From an uncultured Succinivibrionaceae bacterium (GTDB lineage: Bacteria; Pseudomonadota; Gammaproteobacteria; Enterobacterales; Succinivibrionaceae), in NCBI GenBank assembly GCA_944393045.1, contig CALXYT010000001.1, positions 1 to 64,000 on the forward strand: a stretch of 64,000 nucleotides of DNA, in the 5' to 3' direction. Shown in pieces: positions 55,328-64,000 of this stretch. The notes beneath the pieces were generated by a model. The model was not told where the DNA came from. It saw only the letters and a program-made list of their open reading frames with translations, and made no database searches. Position numbers and translations under genes: made by a program. Each line of letters begins with the position of its first letter. Position 1 is the stretch's first letter.

Positions 55328-56215
55328 TTAATGTTTTTTAGCCTCTGCTAAAATATCTAATGACTCATCTTCATTAAATTTATAAGTTGTACCACAGTAG
55401 TGGCAGGTAGCGGTAATAAAGCCGTCTTGCTGAATTATTTGGGCAAGCTGATCAGGACTGATGCAGGCTAAAGCATTTTTATAATGTTCTTTAGAGCAAC
55501 TACATTTAAAAGTAATTGGTACTGGGTTATAAACGATAACTGTTTCTTTATTAAAGAGGCGATAAAGAATTTCATTAAAGGAAAGAGTATGCATCTCTTC
55601 TTCGGTTATAGTATCAGATAGGGTAGTTATATGCTCAAAATGAAGTAGTTGCATAGCTTTATCACGCTTAGTAGGTATAGCGGTAATAATCATTCCTGAG
55701 CTATGAGTTAAATCGGCATTGGTGAATAGTTTCATTTGGCAGGCAACTTGAATTGATTGACGATAATAATCTTCAATACACTCTGCTAAGGAAGGCTTAT
55801 CTAACGGCACAATGCATTGATAATTTTCTCCATCAAGAGGTGCAAATGTAATAAGTAAAACGGCATCTTTAGAGATAATATCGGTAAATGCTTCATTATC
55901 AGTGATATTTCCTTCAATATCAGCAAGACCAATAGTCTCAAAATTTTCATTTACTTTTACTAAAGCGTATTTTAAGCGTCCATGTGAGCGAATTTGAATG
56001 GTGATTTCGCCAAATACTTTTAAGGTGTCAGAGATTAGGCATACAGCACATTGCAATTGTCCTAAGAGTTCTTTAACACATTTGGGATAAGAGTGTTTGG
56101 CAAATAATTGAGAAAAGCTATTAACAGTGTGGATAATTCCACCATGTAAATCGTAATCATCAAACGTAAATCGCTGAAGTTTATCAATGGAAGATGTTGA
56201 AAGTTGTTGCACCAT
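55328..56215 (-). CDS. hslO: Redox-regulated chaperone Hsp33
   Basis: 295 residues (E. coli 292). Holdase activated by oxidation: zinc-binding switch cysteines CSC (FKCSCSKEHY) and CHYC near the C-terminus. The N-terminal core starts LQRFTFDDYDLHGGIIHTV, typical of HslO. Follows hslR by 32 nt on the same strand, as in other gammaproteobacteria, so heat-shock or oxidative-stress co-expression is likely. Confidence 0.95.
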   Translation of the reverse strand: MVQQLSTSSIDKLQRFTFDDYDLHGGIIHTVNSFSQLFAKHSYPKCVKELLGQLQCAVCLISDTLKVFGEITIQIRSHGRLKYALVKVNENFETIGLADIEGNITDNEAFTDIISKDAVLLITFAPLDGENYQCIVPLDKPSLAECIEDYYRQSIQVACQMKLFTNADLTHSSGMIITAIPTKRDKAMQLLHFEHITTLSDTITEEEMHTLSFNEILYRLFNKETVIVYNPVPITFKCSCSKEHYKNALACISPDQLAQIIQQDGFITATCHYCGTTYKFNEDESLDILAEAKKH

Positions 56216-56247
56216 GTTATAAGCCTTGTTAAGTAAATGAATTAAGA

Positions 56248-56646
56248 TTATTGTCTGCCCGAATATTTTAGTTCGAGCAAATATCTACGTTGTTTTTTAT
56301 TAGGTTTTTGTGAAGGATGTGGCGCAAAGAGTATATTACTTTTGTGCGCAAGTTCTAGTTGCTTACGTTGCTCAATACTTGCAGCTGTTTCCTCATAAAG
56401 CAGTCTAGCAAGAGAAGCTTCTCTTCTTACATCAGATAAGGCTAGAACAATAACTTCAATTTTATTATAACCTTGCCAAAGTGAAATATGTGCACCAATG
56501 TCAACATTTCTGCTTGGTTTGGTTCGATTATTGTTATATTGAACCTTGCCACCTTCAATCATTTCGCGGGCAATATTGCGAGTTTTATAAAATCGTGCAG
56601 CCCATAACCATTTGTCTAATCGGACGTTAAGTGAGTTTTCGGTCAT
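56248..56646 (-). CDS. hslR: Ribosome-associated heat-shock protein Hsp15
   Basis: 132 residues. S4 RNA-binding domain VRLDKWLWAARFYKTRNIAR at residues 8-27, then a basic C-terminus (KPNKKQRRYLLELKY). Hsp15 rescues stalled 50S subunits carrying nascent-chain tRNA. Divergent from the gsp operon, a conserved layout. Confidence 0.93.
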   Translation of the reverse strand: MTENSLNVRLDKWLWAARFYKTRNIAREMIEGGKVQYNNNRTKPSRNVDIGAHISLWQGYNKIEVIVLALSDVRREASLARLLYEETAASIEQRKQLELAHKSNILFAPHPSQKPNKKQRRYLLELKYSGRQ

Positions 56647-56683
56647 AATTTATTACAAAAAATTTTATCAGTGATAGGTTTTT

Positions 56684-56707
56684 TAAAAAAACTTGTTGCC
56701 AACAAGT
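56684..56707 (-). terminator. Hairpin with T-tract on the minus strand between hslR and gspC
   Basis: ACTTGTT (56691-56697), loop GCC, AACAAGT (56701-56707). On the minus strand seven T follow (56684-56690). No minus-strand gene lies upstream of it, so it would stop antisense transcription running out of gspC, or be accidental. Confidence 0.4.
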
Positions 56708-56772
56708 GAGATATATTGCAAACTAACACATATTTTTAACATTTTTCACTTTAGAGCTTCCGAAATTATATT

Positions 56773-57741
56773 ATGCTAGCATTGAATAATTATATAAACA
56801 GTATTCGCTCCATGGTTGAAAAGGTTTTCAATAAAACTAATTCTGCCACAGACAATGAGCAAAAAACAGAAGCTACTGAGAGCGATCACCGAGTATATTA
56901 TACTAAGATTTCTAATTATCTGTTCTATATTCTTGCATTTATTTTGTGTTATCAGGCAGCATCTCTTGTTTGGAATAGTATTCCATATAAAAATCAGGTA
57001 ATAGCTGGGCTTACTGCTTCTGAGCTAAAACAAATTCGAACCCCTAAGAATCAAGCTAATAATATGAAGTTTGATCTTTTTGGGAAAGAAATGCAACCAG
57101 AAGAGATTCCTACTGATGCTCAGCAAGTTACCACATCATCTGGTCAGAAGATGGTGCGCACTACCTTAAATATTAAAATTACCGGTATATCAGCAAGTAC
57201 TGTTCCTGGTCAAGGTTCAGTAGTAATGATTTATAATGGCGCTGAGGATACTTATGGTATTGGTGATAAAATTAATAAAACCAATGCTAAAGTTAAGGAA
57301 ATATATCCTGATAGAGTGGTAATTTTTAATAATGGTCGTGATGAGGTTGTGCTTCTTCCTGGTGATGAGTTTAAGCCTATTAAGAGAGATTATTCTCAAG
57401 ATGAGAGCAAGACTGCATCAAAATCAACAAAGCAAGAGTTACAGCGTGTTAGAACTGAGCTTTTAAGTTCACCTGGTACTTTGTTTAACTATATAAACAT
57501 TAAACCTGCGATTGAAAATGGTAAGACAATCGGTTATGAGCTAACCCCAGGCTCAGATGATAAATTGTTTATTAATGCTGGATTACAAGCTGGCGATGTT
57601 GCGGTTGAAATTAATGGAATGGATTTAACTGATAATGTACAGGCAATGGCTGCTATGGCGCAGTTACAAGAGGCTACTTCTATAACATTAGTTATTGAAC
57701 GCAATGGTTCACGTGAAACAATCACCTTAGATTTACAGTAA
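56773..57741 (+). CDS. gspC: Type II secretion protein GspC
   Basis: 322 residues. Cytoplasmic N-terminus, one membrane helix (about 48-66), homology-region domain (about 125-200, GSVVMIYNGAEDTYGIGDKI) that contacts the secretin, and a C-terminal PDZ-like domain (GLQAGDVAVEINGMDL). First gene of the type II secretion operon. gspD starts 9 nt after its stop. Confidence 0.93.
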   Translation: MLALNNYINSIRSMVEKVFNKTNSATDNEQKTEATESDHRVYYTKISNYLFYILAFILCYQAASLVWNSIPYKNQVIAGLTASELKQIRTPKNQANNMKFDLFGKEMQPEEIPTDAQQVTTSSGQKMVRTTLNIKITGISASTVPGQGSVVMIYNGAEDTYGIGDKINKTNAKVKEIYPDRVVIFNNGRDEVVLLPGDEFKPIKRDYSQDESKTASKSTKQELQRVRTELLSSPGTLFNYINIKPAIENGKTIGYELTPGSDDKLFINAGLQAGDVAVEINGMDLTDNVQAMAAMAQLQEATSITLVIERNGSRETITLDLQ

Positions 57742-57750
57742 GTGGTACTT

Positions 57751-59757
57751 ATGATTAGAAATAAATTTTTTAAGAATGCATGTTTTTCAATTGCGCTAAC
57801 ACTTGGGGCCGCTACATTAACGCAATCTATGGCCGCAGAATTTTCCGCTAGTTTTAAAGGAACTGATATTAATGAATTTATCAGTACAGTTGGTAAGAAT
57901 TTAAATAAGAACTTTATTGTTGATCCTGCTGTAAAGGGTAAGGTAAATGTTCGTAGTTACGATTTACTTAATGAAGATCAATATTATCAGTTCTTCTTAA
58001 GTGTTTTAGAAGTATATGGTTATGCAGTTGTACCACTTGAGAATAATACTTATAAAGTAGTACGTAGTGCAATTGCTAAAACCTCAGGCGTTAGGGTTAC
58101 CGATGGAGACGATGCCATTGGTGATGAAATGATTACTCGAGTTATTCCTGTAAAGAATGTAAGTGTACGTGAATTATCACCACTTTTAAGAGGATTGATC
58201 GATAATCAAGGCTCTGGTAATGTTGTGCATTATGAACCTTCAAATGTAATCCTGATAACAGGGCGTGCCCATGTTGTTAATCGTTTAGTAGAAATTATTA
58301 GCCGTGTCGATAAAGCTGGTAATCAAGAAGTAGAAATCGTTAGACTTGAACATGCCTCAAGTACTGAGGTAGTGCGTGTAGTTATGTCTTTAATTAAAGA
58401 TGATAAAGCAGGCGGTTCTACTAGTGCACTACTTACCCCAAAGGTTGTAGCTGATGAAAGAACAAACTCAGTAATAGTTTCAGGTGAACCAAGAGCCAGA
58501 GAGCGCGTAATTAAAATTATTCAAAAGCTTGATATGGAGCAGGCATCAACTGGTAATACTAAAGTATTTTACCTTCATTATGCCAAAGCTGCTAATGTGC
58601 TTGAGACTTTAACAGGTGTTAGTAAGTCATTAACAGGTCAAGAAGGTCAGGCGTCAAATGGTGCTAACCAGTCAAAGATTAACATTTATGCTAATGAAGA
58701 TACCAACTCCATCATAATCAATGCTGATCCTGGTTATATTAAAGAAATCGAGGCCATTATTCGTAAACTTGATATTAGAAGGGCGCAGGTATTAGTAGAG
58801 GCGTTAATTGTAGAAATTTCTGATGAATCTTCTGCAAAATTAGGTGTGCAGTGGGGGGCTGTATCTGATGATGGTCAAGTGGGGGGGCTTATTACTTCAA
58901 CCACTGCAGGTCCTTCAATTGCTAATATTTGGAATGCTGATGATAGCAATATCGATTTAATGGGGGCAGCTGGTCAAGTAAGTGGGGCGGCTGTTGGTTT
59001 TTATAAAGGAAATTGGTTTGGTTTATTAAATATGGTTCGAGCAGATTCACGTAATGATGTGTTATCTACTCCTAGCATAATTACCTTAGATAATGAAGAA
59101 GCTGAATTTAATGTAGGTCAAGAAGTGCCAGTTAAGACAGGTTCTCAGCAATCAACAAGTTCAGATTATGTTTATAGCACCATTGAACGTAAGACAGTTG
59201 GTACTAAGCTTAAATTTGTGCCGCAAATTAACGAAGGTGATAGCGTTTTATTAACAATTGAGCAAGAAGTTTCAAGTGTAGCTGCTGGTAGTGAATCTAA
59301 TGAAAATGGTGAAACATTTGATATGAGAACTATTAAGAACTCAGTGCTAGTTAAGAGTGGTGAAACTGTTGTTCTTGGTGGTTTAATGGATGAACAAACT
59401 TCAGAAATAGTGTCTAAAGTGCCTATTTTAGGTGATATTCCACTTATTGGTGAACTCTTTAAGCAGACCTCAAGTCAGCGCACAAAACGTAATTTGATGG
59501 TATTTATTAAGCCAATAATCTTACGTGATGATGAGTCTTTAGCAACTATTTCAAGTTCAAAATACACTATGTTCCGTAATGAACAGCTTGAAAGAAATAA
59601 GCGTGGTATCCGTTTATTACCAATGACTTTATCAACTCCAGTACTTCCTAGCTTAGATGCATCTATTGTGGTTGCCCCAGGTGTTGTACAAATAGTTAAT
59701 GGTAATGATGTTCAAGATAACTTAGAGCAGGCTGAAAGTTATTCTAACAACATTTAG
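57751..59757 (+). CDS. gspD: Type II secretin GspD
   Basis: 668 residues from the ATG at 57751; an in-frame GTG at 57742 would add three. Signal peptide ending SMAAEF, N0 domain (FKGTDINEFISTVGKNLNKN), N1-N3 repeats (about 125-345), then the secretin core (about 365-620) with VEALIVEISDESSAKLGVQW and VPILGDIPLIGELF. Forms the outer-membrane channel. No lipobox, so a pilotin may or may not be needed. Confidence 0.96.
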   Translation: MIRNKFFKNACFSIALTLGAATLTQSMAAEFSASFKGTDINEFISTVGKNLNKNFIVDPAVKGKVNVRSYDLLNEDQYYQFFLSVLEVYGYAVVPLENNTYKVVRSAIAKTSGVRVTDGDDAIGDEMITRVIPVKNVSVRELSPLLRGLIDNQGSGNVVHYEPSNVILITGRAHVVNRLVEIISRVDKAGNQEVEIVRLEHASSTEVVRVVMSLIKDDKAGGSTSALLTPKVVADERTNSVIVSGEPRARERVIKIIQKLDMEQASTGNTKVFYLHYAKAANVLETLTGVSKSLTGQEGQASNGANQSKINIYANEDTNSIIINADPGYIKEIEAIIRKLDIRRAQVLVEALIVEISDESSAKLGVQWGAVSDDGQVGGLITSTTAGPSIANIWNADDSNIDLMGAAGQVSGAAVGFYKGNWFGLLNMVRADSRNDVLSTPSIITLDNEEAEFNVGQEVPVKTGSQQSTSSDYVYSTIERKTVGTKLKFVPQINEGDSVLLTIEQEVSSVAAGSESNENGETFDMRTIKNSVLVKSGETVVLGGLMDEQTSEIVSKVPILGDIPLIGELFKQTSSQRTKRNLMVFIKPIILRDDESLATISSSKYTMFRNEQLERNKRGIRLLPMTLSTPVLPSLDASIVVAPGVVQIVNGNDVQDNLEQAESYSNNI

Positions 59758-59767
59758 TGAGGAATTT

Positions 59768-61342
59768 ATGAATTTAGATGAAGAAATTGCAGCCCAAGCT
59801 CCAATTGAGCAGCCTCAAGTAGAACAGGTAGATCCTGTAAAGGAGGCCATTGCTCGAGCTGAGAATATAGCTGCTCAAGAAGACCGTCTAAAGCTTCCTT
59901 TCTCCTTTGCTCGCAAAAAAGGCGCAGTTGTTAGAGTTGAGGATAATGGAGATATTACTTTATGTTATAAGGAAAAACCTTCTTTAGATGTTATATTAGA
60001 AGTAAAGCGACATCTAAAGTGTAGCTTTAAGATGTTAGAGTTACCTGAGGAAGAATTTGATAATCTTTTAACTGATACTTATCAACATGATGATTCTGAA
60101 GTATCTGATATCGCAAGTAGTATGGATTCAGTTATCGATGGTGATATCAATTTATCCGGCGATATTAAGATAGATTTGCTTGATAATAGTGAAAACTCAC
60201 CAATGGTGCGTTTTATCAATGCTATGCTTGCTCAGGCAGTAAAGGAAGAAGCATCAGATATTCACGTTGAGCCATATGAAAATAAGTTACTTATTCGTTT
60301 CCGTGTTGATGGTGTGCTTCATGAGAATTTCTCCTTAGACCCAAAACTTACTCCATACTTAATTTCACGTATTAAGGTTATGGCTCGTTTGGATATTTCC
60401 GAAAAGCGTATTCCTCAAGATGGTCGTATTTCGTTATCAGTTGGTGGTAAGCAGGTAGATGTCCGTGTTTCTACCATTCCAACAAGTTATCAAGAACGTA
60501 TTGTAATGCGTTTACTTGATAAGAATAATGTTCGTCTTGAACTTACCCAATTAGGTATGACTTCAGCTATCTGTGAAAAGATTATTAAGCTTATTCACAT
60601 GCCACACGGTATCATCTTAGTAACAGGTCCAACAGGTTCTGGTAAATCAACTACACTTTATGCAGCAATTTCAGAAATTAATACTGTTGATAGAAATATT
60701 TTAACCGTGGAAGATCCTGTGGAATACGATCTAGAGGGTATTGGTCAAACACCTGTAAATCCAAAGGTAGATATGACTTTTGCTCGTGCATTAAGAGCAA
60801 TTTTGCGTCAAGACCCTGATGTGGTAATGATAGGGGAAATTCGTGATCATGAAACAGCTGAAATCGCAGTACAGGCATCTTTAACAGGTCACCTTGTATT
60901 ATCAACACTTCATACCAATACGGCAATTGGAGCCATAACTCGTTTAAAGGATATGGGGATTGAGCCATTCCTTCTCTCAACCTCATTATTAGCAGTACTA
61001 GCTCAGCGTTTGGTAAGAACTTTATGTCCTTATTGTAAACAGGAGGTGATTACATCTCCTCATGATATGGAGTTATTAGGAATTAGTAAACCTGCTAAGA
61101 TTTATAAGGCGGTAGGTTGCCCTGAATGTAATAACACCGGGTATAAGGGACGTTGTGGGATTCACGAACTTGTTGAAGTTAATGATGATGTAAGACTTGC
61201 CATAGGTTCTGAAGAAGGTGAGATTTCAATTGAAAGAGAAGTAAGACCATATACTCCAACCATTCGAGATGATGGCTTTTCGAAAGTTCTTGCTGGTAAG
61301 ACCACAATTGAGGAAGTTATGCGTGTAACTAGCGGAGAATAA
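59768..61342 (+). CDS. gspE: Type II secretion ATPase GspE
   Basis: 524 residues. N-terminal domains (1-145) bind GspL in relatives; the catalytic part has Walker A GPTGSGKST at 287-295, Asp box VEDPVEYDLEG, Walker B VMIGEIRDHETAE, His box TGHLVLSTLHTN, and the zinc motif CPYC...CPEC. Cytosolic motor for pseudopilus assembly. Unlike MshE it has no clear tandem MshEN repeat. Confidence 0.97.
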   Translation: MNLDEEIAAQAPIEQPQVEQVDPVKEAIARAENIAAQEDRLKLPFSFARKKGAVVRVEDNGDITLCYKEKPSLDVILEVKRHLKCSFKMLELPEEEFDNLLTDTYQHDDSEVSDIASSMDSVIDGDINLSGDIKIDLLDNSENSPMVRFINAMLAQAVKEEASDIHVEPYENKLLIRFRVDGVLHENFSLDPKLTPYLISRIKVMARLDISEKRIPQDGRISLSVGGKQVDVRVSTIPTSYQERIVMRLLDKNNVRLELTQLGMTSAICEKIIKLIHMPHGIILVTGPTGSGKSTTLYAAISEINTVDRNILTVEDPVEYDLEGIGQTPVNPKVDMTFARALRAILRQDPDVVMIGEIRDHETAEIAVQASLTGHLVLSTLHTNTAIGAITRLKDMGIEPFLLSTSLLAVLAQRLVRTLCPYCKQEVITSPHDMELLGISKPAKIYKAVGCPECNNTGYKGRCGIHELVEVNDDVRLAIGSEEGEISIEREVRPYTPTIRDDGFSKVLAGKTTIEEVMRVTSGE

Positions 61343-61343
61343 T

Positions 61344-62582
61344 ATGCCAACCTATCAGTATACAGCATATGATGCAAGTGGTAAGCAAAAGAAAGGTACC
61401 ATAGAAAGTGATTCACCTAAAAATGCCCGTGCTAGCATTAAGGAAATGGGGTTACTACCACTTGAAATAAAAGAAACTAAAGCGCAGGCACCAGGTGTCA
61501 AACCTTCATCTGGTGGTTTTTCATTTAATGCTTTTTTTCAGCCGACCATGAGTAATAGCGCATTATGTTTGATAACTAGACAAATATCTACTCTAGTATC
61601 TTCTGCTATGCCTATTGAAGAATCTTTACGTGCAGTAGCGCAGCAATGTGAAAACCCCAAGCATGCTGCTATTATTTCAGGAGTGCGTACTAAAGTATGT
61701 GAAGGTTTATCATTAGCTGATGCTATGAAAAAGTACCCAAGAGTTTTTGATGACCTCTATACCTCAATGGTGGCTGCTGGTGAAAAATCAGGTCATCTTG
61801 ATGAGGTGCTTGAGCGTTTGGCTGATTACACTGAGGGCAAACAAGAGCTAAAAGGTAAAGTTACTCAGGCAATGGTGTATCCGATAATGCTTACAATTGT
61901 GGCAACTGTTGTAATTGGTTTATTACTTTCTTCTGTGGTGCCAAAAGTAGTTGAGCAGTTTGTTCATATGAAAGCTTCTTTGCCAGCCTCAACCGTGGCA
62001 TTAATCAATATTTCAGATTTTGTGAAAAATTACGGTGTGCTGATTGTAATGTTTATTGGTGCTGTGGTTTGTGCTTTTATGGTGGCAATGAAATATCCAA
62101 AGTTTAAATATAAAGTACATAGCATTTACTTACGTTTACCTGTTATTGGAAAAGTTTCAAAATCACTTAATACTGCTCGTTACGCTCAAACTTTAAGTAT
62201 CCTTCATTCTTCAGCTGTTCCTTTAATTGAAGGTATGAGAGTAAGTAGTGATACTTTAACTAATGTTGTAGCTAAAGAGAAACTTAATGATGCAGCAGAA
62301 AAAGTGCGTGAGGGGAAAGGTTTAAGCAGATCGCTACAAGATACTAAACTTTTTACACCAATGATGATTCATATGATATCCTCAGGGGAAAAGAGTGGTG
62401 AATTAGATAGCATGCTTGCTAGAGCTGCGGTTACACAAAGTAATGAGTTTAAACGTAACATTTCATTGGCTTTATCAATTTTTGAGCCATTACTTATTGT
62501 TTCAATGGCAGCAGTTGTGTTATTTATAGTTGTTTCAATTTTACAGCCGTTAATGCAAATGAATAGCATGGTCGGTAATTAG
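61344..62582 (+). CDS. gspF: Type II secretion platform protein GspF
   Basis: 412 residues. N-terminal YQYTAYDASGKQKKGTIE, two helical cytoplasmic domains (VAAGEKSGHLDEVLERLADY and its repeat SSGEKSGELDSMLARAA) and three membrane helices. Inner-membrane hub contacting GspE. Begins 1 nt after the gspE stop. Confidence 0.96.
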   Translation: MPTYQYTAYDASGKQKKGTIESDSPKNARASIKEMGLLPLEIKETKAQAPGVKPSSGGFSFNAFFQPTMSNSALCLITRQISTLVSSAMPIEESLRAVAQQCENPKHAAIISGVRTKVCEGLSLADAMKKYPRVFDDLYTSMVAAGEKSGHLDEVLERLADYTEGKQELKGKVTQAMVYPIMLTIVATVVIGLLLSSVVPKVVEQFVHMKASLPASTVALINISDFVKNYGVLIVMFIGAVVCAFMVAMKYPKFKYKVHSIYLRLPVIGKVSKSLNTARYAQTLSILHSSAVPLIEGMRVSSDTLTNVVAKEKLNDAAEKVREGKGLSRSLQDTKLFTPMMIHMISSGEKSGELDSMLARAAVTQSNEFKRNISLALSIFEPLLIVSMAAVVLFIVVSILQPLMQMNSMVGN

Positions 62583-62611
62583 GTTTATTAAGTTTATAAG
62601 GATTAAGTATT

Positions 62612-63058
62612 ATGAAAAAAAATAAGGGGTTTACCCTCATTGAAATAATGGTAGTTATCGTTATTTTAGGTCTATTAGCAGGTTTGGTCGTACCAAATGT
62701 GATGGGTAGTGTGGATCAGGCTAATGTGCAGAAGGTTGTTACAGATATTTCAGGTTTTGAGAGTGCGCTTGATCAGTATAAGCTCGATGTAGGTCGTTAC
62801 CCAACAACTTCTCAAGGTTTACAAGCTTTAATTGAAAAGCCTTCTCAGGCTCCAATTCCTAAGAAGTATCGTCCTGATGGTTATGTAAAGAAACTTTCAG
62901 ATGATCCATGGCATTCACCATATTATTACAAGATGCCAGGTGATCATGGTAAGAAGTATGATTTATTCTCAGCTGGTCCTGATGGTGAACCAAATACTTG
63001 TGATGATATCGGCAATTGGAATGTTGATAATCCTCCATCACCAGAAACTTGTCAGTAA
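62612..63058 (+). CDS. gspG: Major pseudopilin GspG
   Basis: 148 residues. Cleavage Gly6/Phe7 in KGFTLIEIMVVIVILGLLAG, Glu5 of the mature form. The conserved LDVGRYPTTSQGLQALIEKP and the calcium-site C-terminus DLFSAGPDGEPNTCDDIGNW are diagnostic. Confidence 0.97.
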   Translation: MKKNKGFTLIEIMVVIVILGLLAGLVVPNVMGSVDQANVQKVVTDISGFESALDQYKLDVGRYPTTSQGLQALIEKPSQAPIPKKYRPDGYVKKLSDDPWHSPYYYKMPGDHGKKYDLFSAGPDGEPNTCDDIGNWNVDNPPSPETCQ

Positions 63059-63111
63059 TAGAGTAGTAAATTTTTAGGTAATTTAAATAAGCAAGAGATA
63101 TACGGTTAGGT

Positions 63112-63756
63112 ATGAAGCGATTAAAGTTACAACAAGGCTTTACCTTAATAGAAATCCTTATGGTGGTTTTTATTATGGGAATGGCTGTATCGGTAGTATC
63201 TCTTGCTTTACCACCTTCAAGTTCATTAGATGGCGATCCTCAAGAACAAGCTGATAGGCTACGTTATATTATGGAAGAGATTGCCGATAGAGCAAGTATG
63301 GAAGGGAGAATTATCGGTTTACGTATAGATGAAAATAGCTATAAATTTATGATTCAGCAACATGCTCGAACAAAAGTTGTTGATGGTGCTAAATCGATAG
63401 AGCAAGAAATAAAAATCACTGATTGGGATATGCAAGAGTGGGTGGTGTACCAAAGAGAAGATATCGCAACTGAAAAAGAATTTTCTGAGGATGTTTACGT
63501 AACTCTTGAAGTTGGTGGTTTAAGTATAGTAACTAACGAGGAAGGTTATACAGATTACGATTTTTCTAAGGAATCGTATAAAGCAGAAAGTGAGCGTAAA
63601 GCACCGCAAATTTACTTTTATCCAACAGGTGAGGTTACTCCTTTTAGGATAAGATTAAATATTAAAGATGTTGATACCAAAGATGATCCAATAATGATCA
63701 TTGGGTCTGAACTAGGTAAATTTAGATTATTTGATCCGCAGATTGATAAATTATAG
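63112..63756 (+). CDS. gspH: Minor pseudopilin GspH
   Basis: 214 residues. Cleavage Gly9/Phe10 in QQGFTLIEILMVVFIMGMAV. A globular part with RIIGLRIDENSYKFM and YFYPTGEVTPFRIRL fits the GspH fold that caps the pseudopilus. gspI starts 11 nt later. Confidence 0.93.
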   Translation: MKRLKLQQGFTLIEILMVVFIMGMAVSVVSLALPPSSSLDGDPQEQADRLRYIMEEIADRASMEGRIIGLRIDENSYKFMIQQHARTKVVDGAKSIEQEIKITDWDMQEWVVYQREDIATEKEFSEDVYVTLEVGGLSIVTNEEGYTDYDFSKESYKAESERKAPQIYFYPTGEVTPFRIRLNIKDVDTKDDPIMIIGSELGKFRLFDPQIDKL

Positions 63757-63767
63757 TTAGGAAGATT

Positions 63768-64000
63768 ATGTTTCGTGGGCGCAAAAATAAAGGTATGACA
63801 TTGCTAGAAGTACTAATAGCTCTAGCTGTTTTTGCCTTGACAGGAGGTGCATTAATTAACTCGGTAATGACCTCGCTTAATAATGTTGGTAGCCTTGAAG
63901 AAATGTATCTTGCTGAAATGGTCGCTAATAATGTGCTTAGTGAGCAAATGCTTATAAAAAAATGGCCTAGTAATAGTTGGATTACTAATAAAATGGAGTT
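63768..64000 (+). CDS. gspI: Minor pseudopilin GspI (partial, runs off the window)
   Basis: The first 77 codons are visible. GMTLLEVLIALAVFALTGGA follows a leader of eight residues plus Gly9, with cleavage Gly9/Met10 and Glu5 kept. LAEMVANNVLSEQML...WP is the conserved GspI helix (A-VA-N-L). TTAGGAAG precedes the ATG. The 3' end and gspJ-onwards are outside the window. Confidence 0.92.
   Translation, partial: MFRGRKNKGMTLLEVLIALAVFALTGGALINSVMTSLNNVGSLEEMYLAEMVANNVLSEQMLIKKWPSNSWITNKME

Noticed and set aside
56684-56707. Small RNA gene between hslR and gspC
   Set aside because: Only a 7-bp hairpin with T-tract on the minus strand; no promoter or length for an RNA could be supported.
1-64000. 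CRISPR arrays, tRNA/rRNA genes, prophage, toxin-antitoxin or restriction systems
   Set aside because: None could be recognised on reading the sequence; the accessory content is limited to the two intron relics and a few orphan genes.

Overview
The window is low-GC DNA from a Gram-negative gammaproteobacterium. Gene content and order (uvrA/ssb, msh pilus locus, mreBCD-maf-rng, tldD/darP-pmbA, gpmI/yibN-secB-gpsA, hslO-hslR/gspC-I) match the shared backbone of Vibrio, Shewanella and Aeromonas chromosomes. The AT-rich sequence and the strongly codon-biased ATP-dependent PEP carboxykinase would suit a fermentative, succinate-forming member of the Aeromonadales such as the Succinivibrionaceae. That placement is inference. 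No rRNA, tRNA, CRISPR array, prophage or intact insertion sequence was seen.

Layout. 1-7.6 kb: an orphan P-loop kinase-like gene, a membrane phosphoglycerol-transferase-like protein (minus), an AraC-family pseudogene split by a decayed group II intron, then a minus-strand pair of CinA-like protein and polytopic membrane protein. 7.7-12.5 kb: methionine genes metA and metH. 12.6-17.1 kb: a DUF2750 gene and uvrA (minus), divergent from ssb. 17.3-30.5 kb: a fifteen-gene MSHA-type type IV pilus locus (mshI to mshP), missing csrD/mshH, the major pilin mshA and the adhesin mshQ. 30.7-41.2 kb: mreBCD, maf, rng, a nitrilase-family gene, tldD, a rhodanese and darP (minus), pmbA and glpX. 41.3-48.8 kb: panM, envC and gpmI (minus), yibN, secB and gpsA (plus), a second group II intron relic, and nfuA (minus). 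49.2-56.6 kb: pckA, greB, a SprA-related putative metallopeptidase with a small rod-like protein, bioH, amtB behind a sigma-54/NtrC promoter, hslO and hslR. 56.8 kb to the end: type II secretion genes gspC-gspH and the start of gspI.

How they work together. The msh and gsp loci encode two related envelope machines, each with secretin, AAA+ ATPase, platform protein and prepilins. MshE keeps the N-terminal MshEN repeat that binds c-di-GMP in other bacteria. MreBCD, EnvC and the phosphoglycerol-transferase-like protein act on cell shape and envelope. MetA/MetH, PckA/GlpX/GpmI/GpsA, BioH and PanM cover methionine, central carbon, biotin and pantothenate metabolism.

The most informative non-routine signals are: (1) two independently decayed group II introns, one of which can be removed on paper to restore an AraC exon junction; (2) an msh locus without its major pilin; (3) a well-formed sigma-54 promoter plus NtrC site before amtB with no glnK beside it; (4) symmetrical elements in the leaders of ssb and of the phosphoglycerol-transferase-like gene. 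I found no convincing wholly new multi-gene system.
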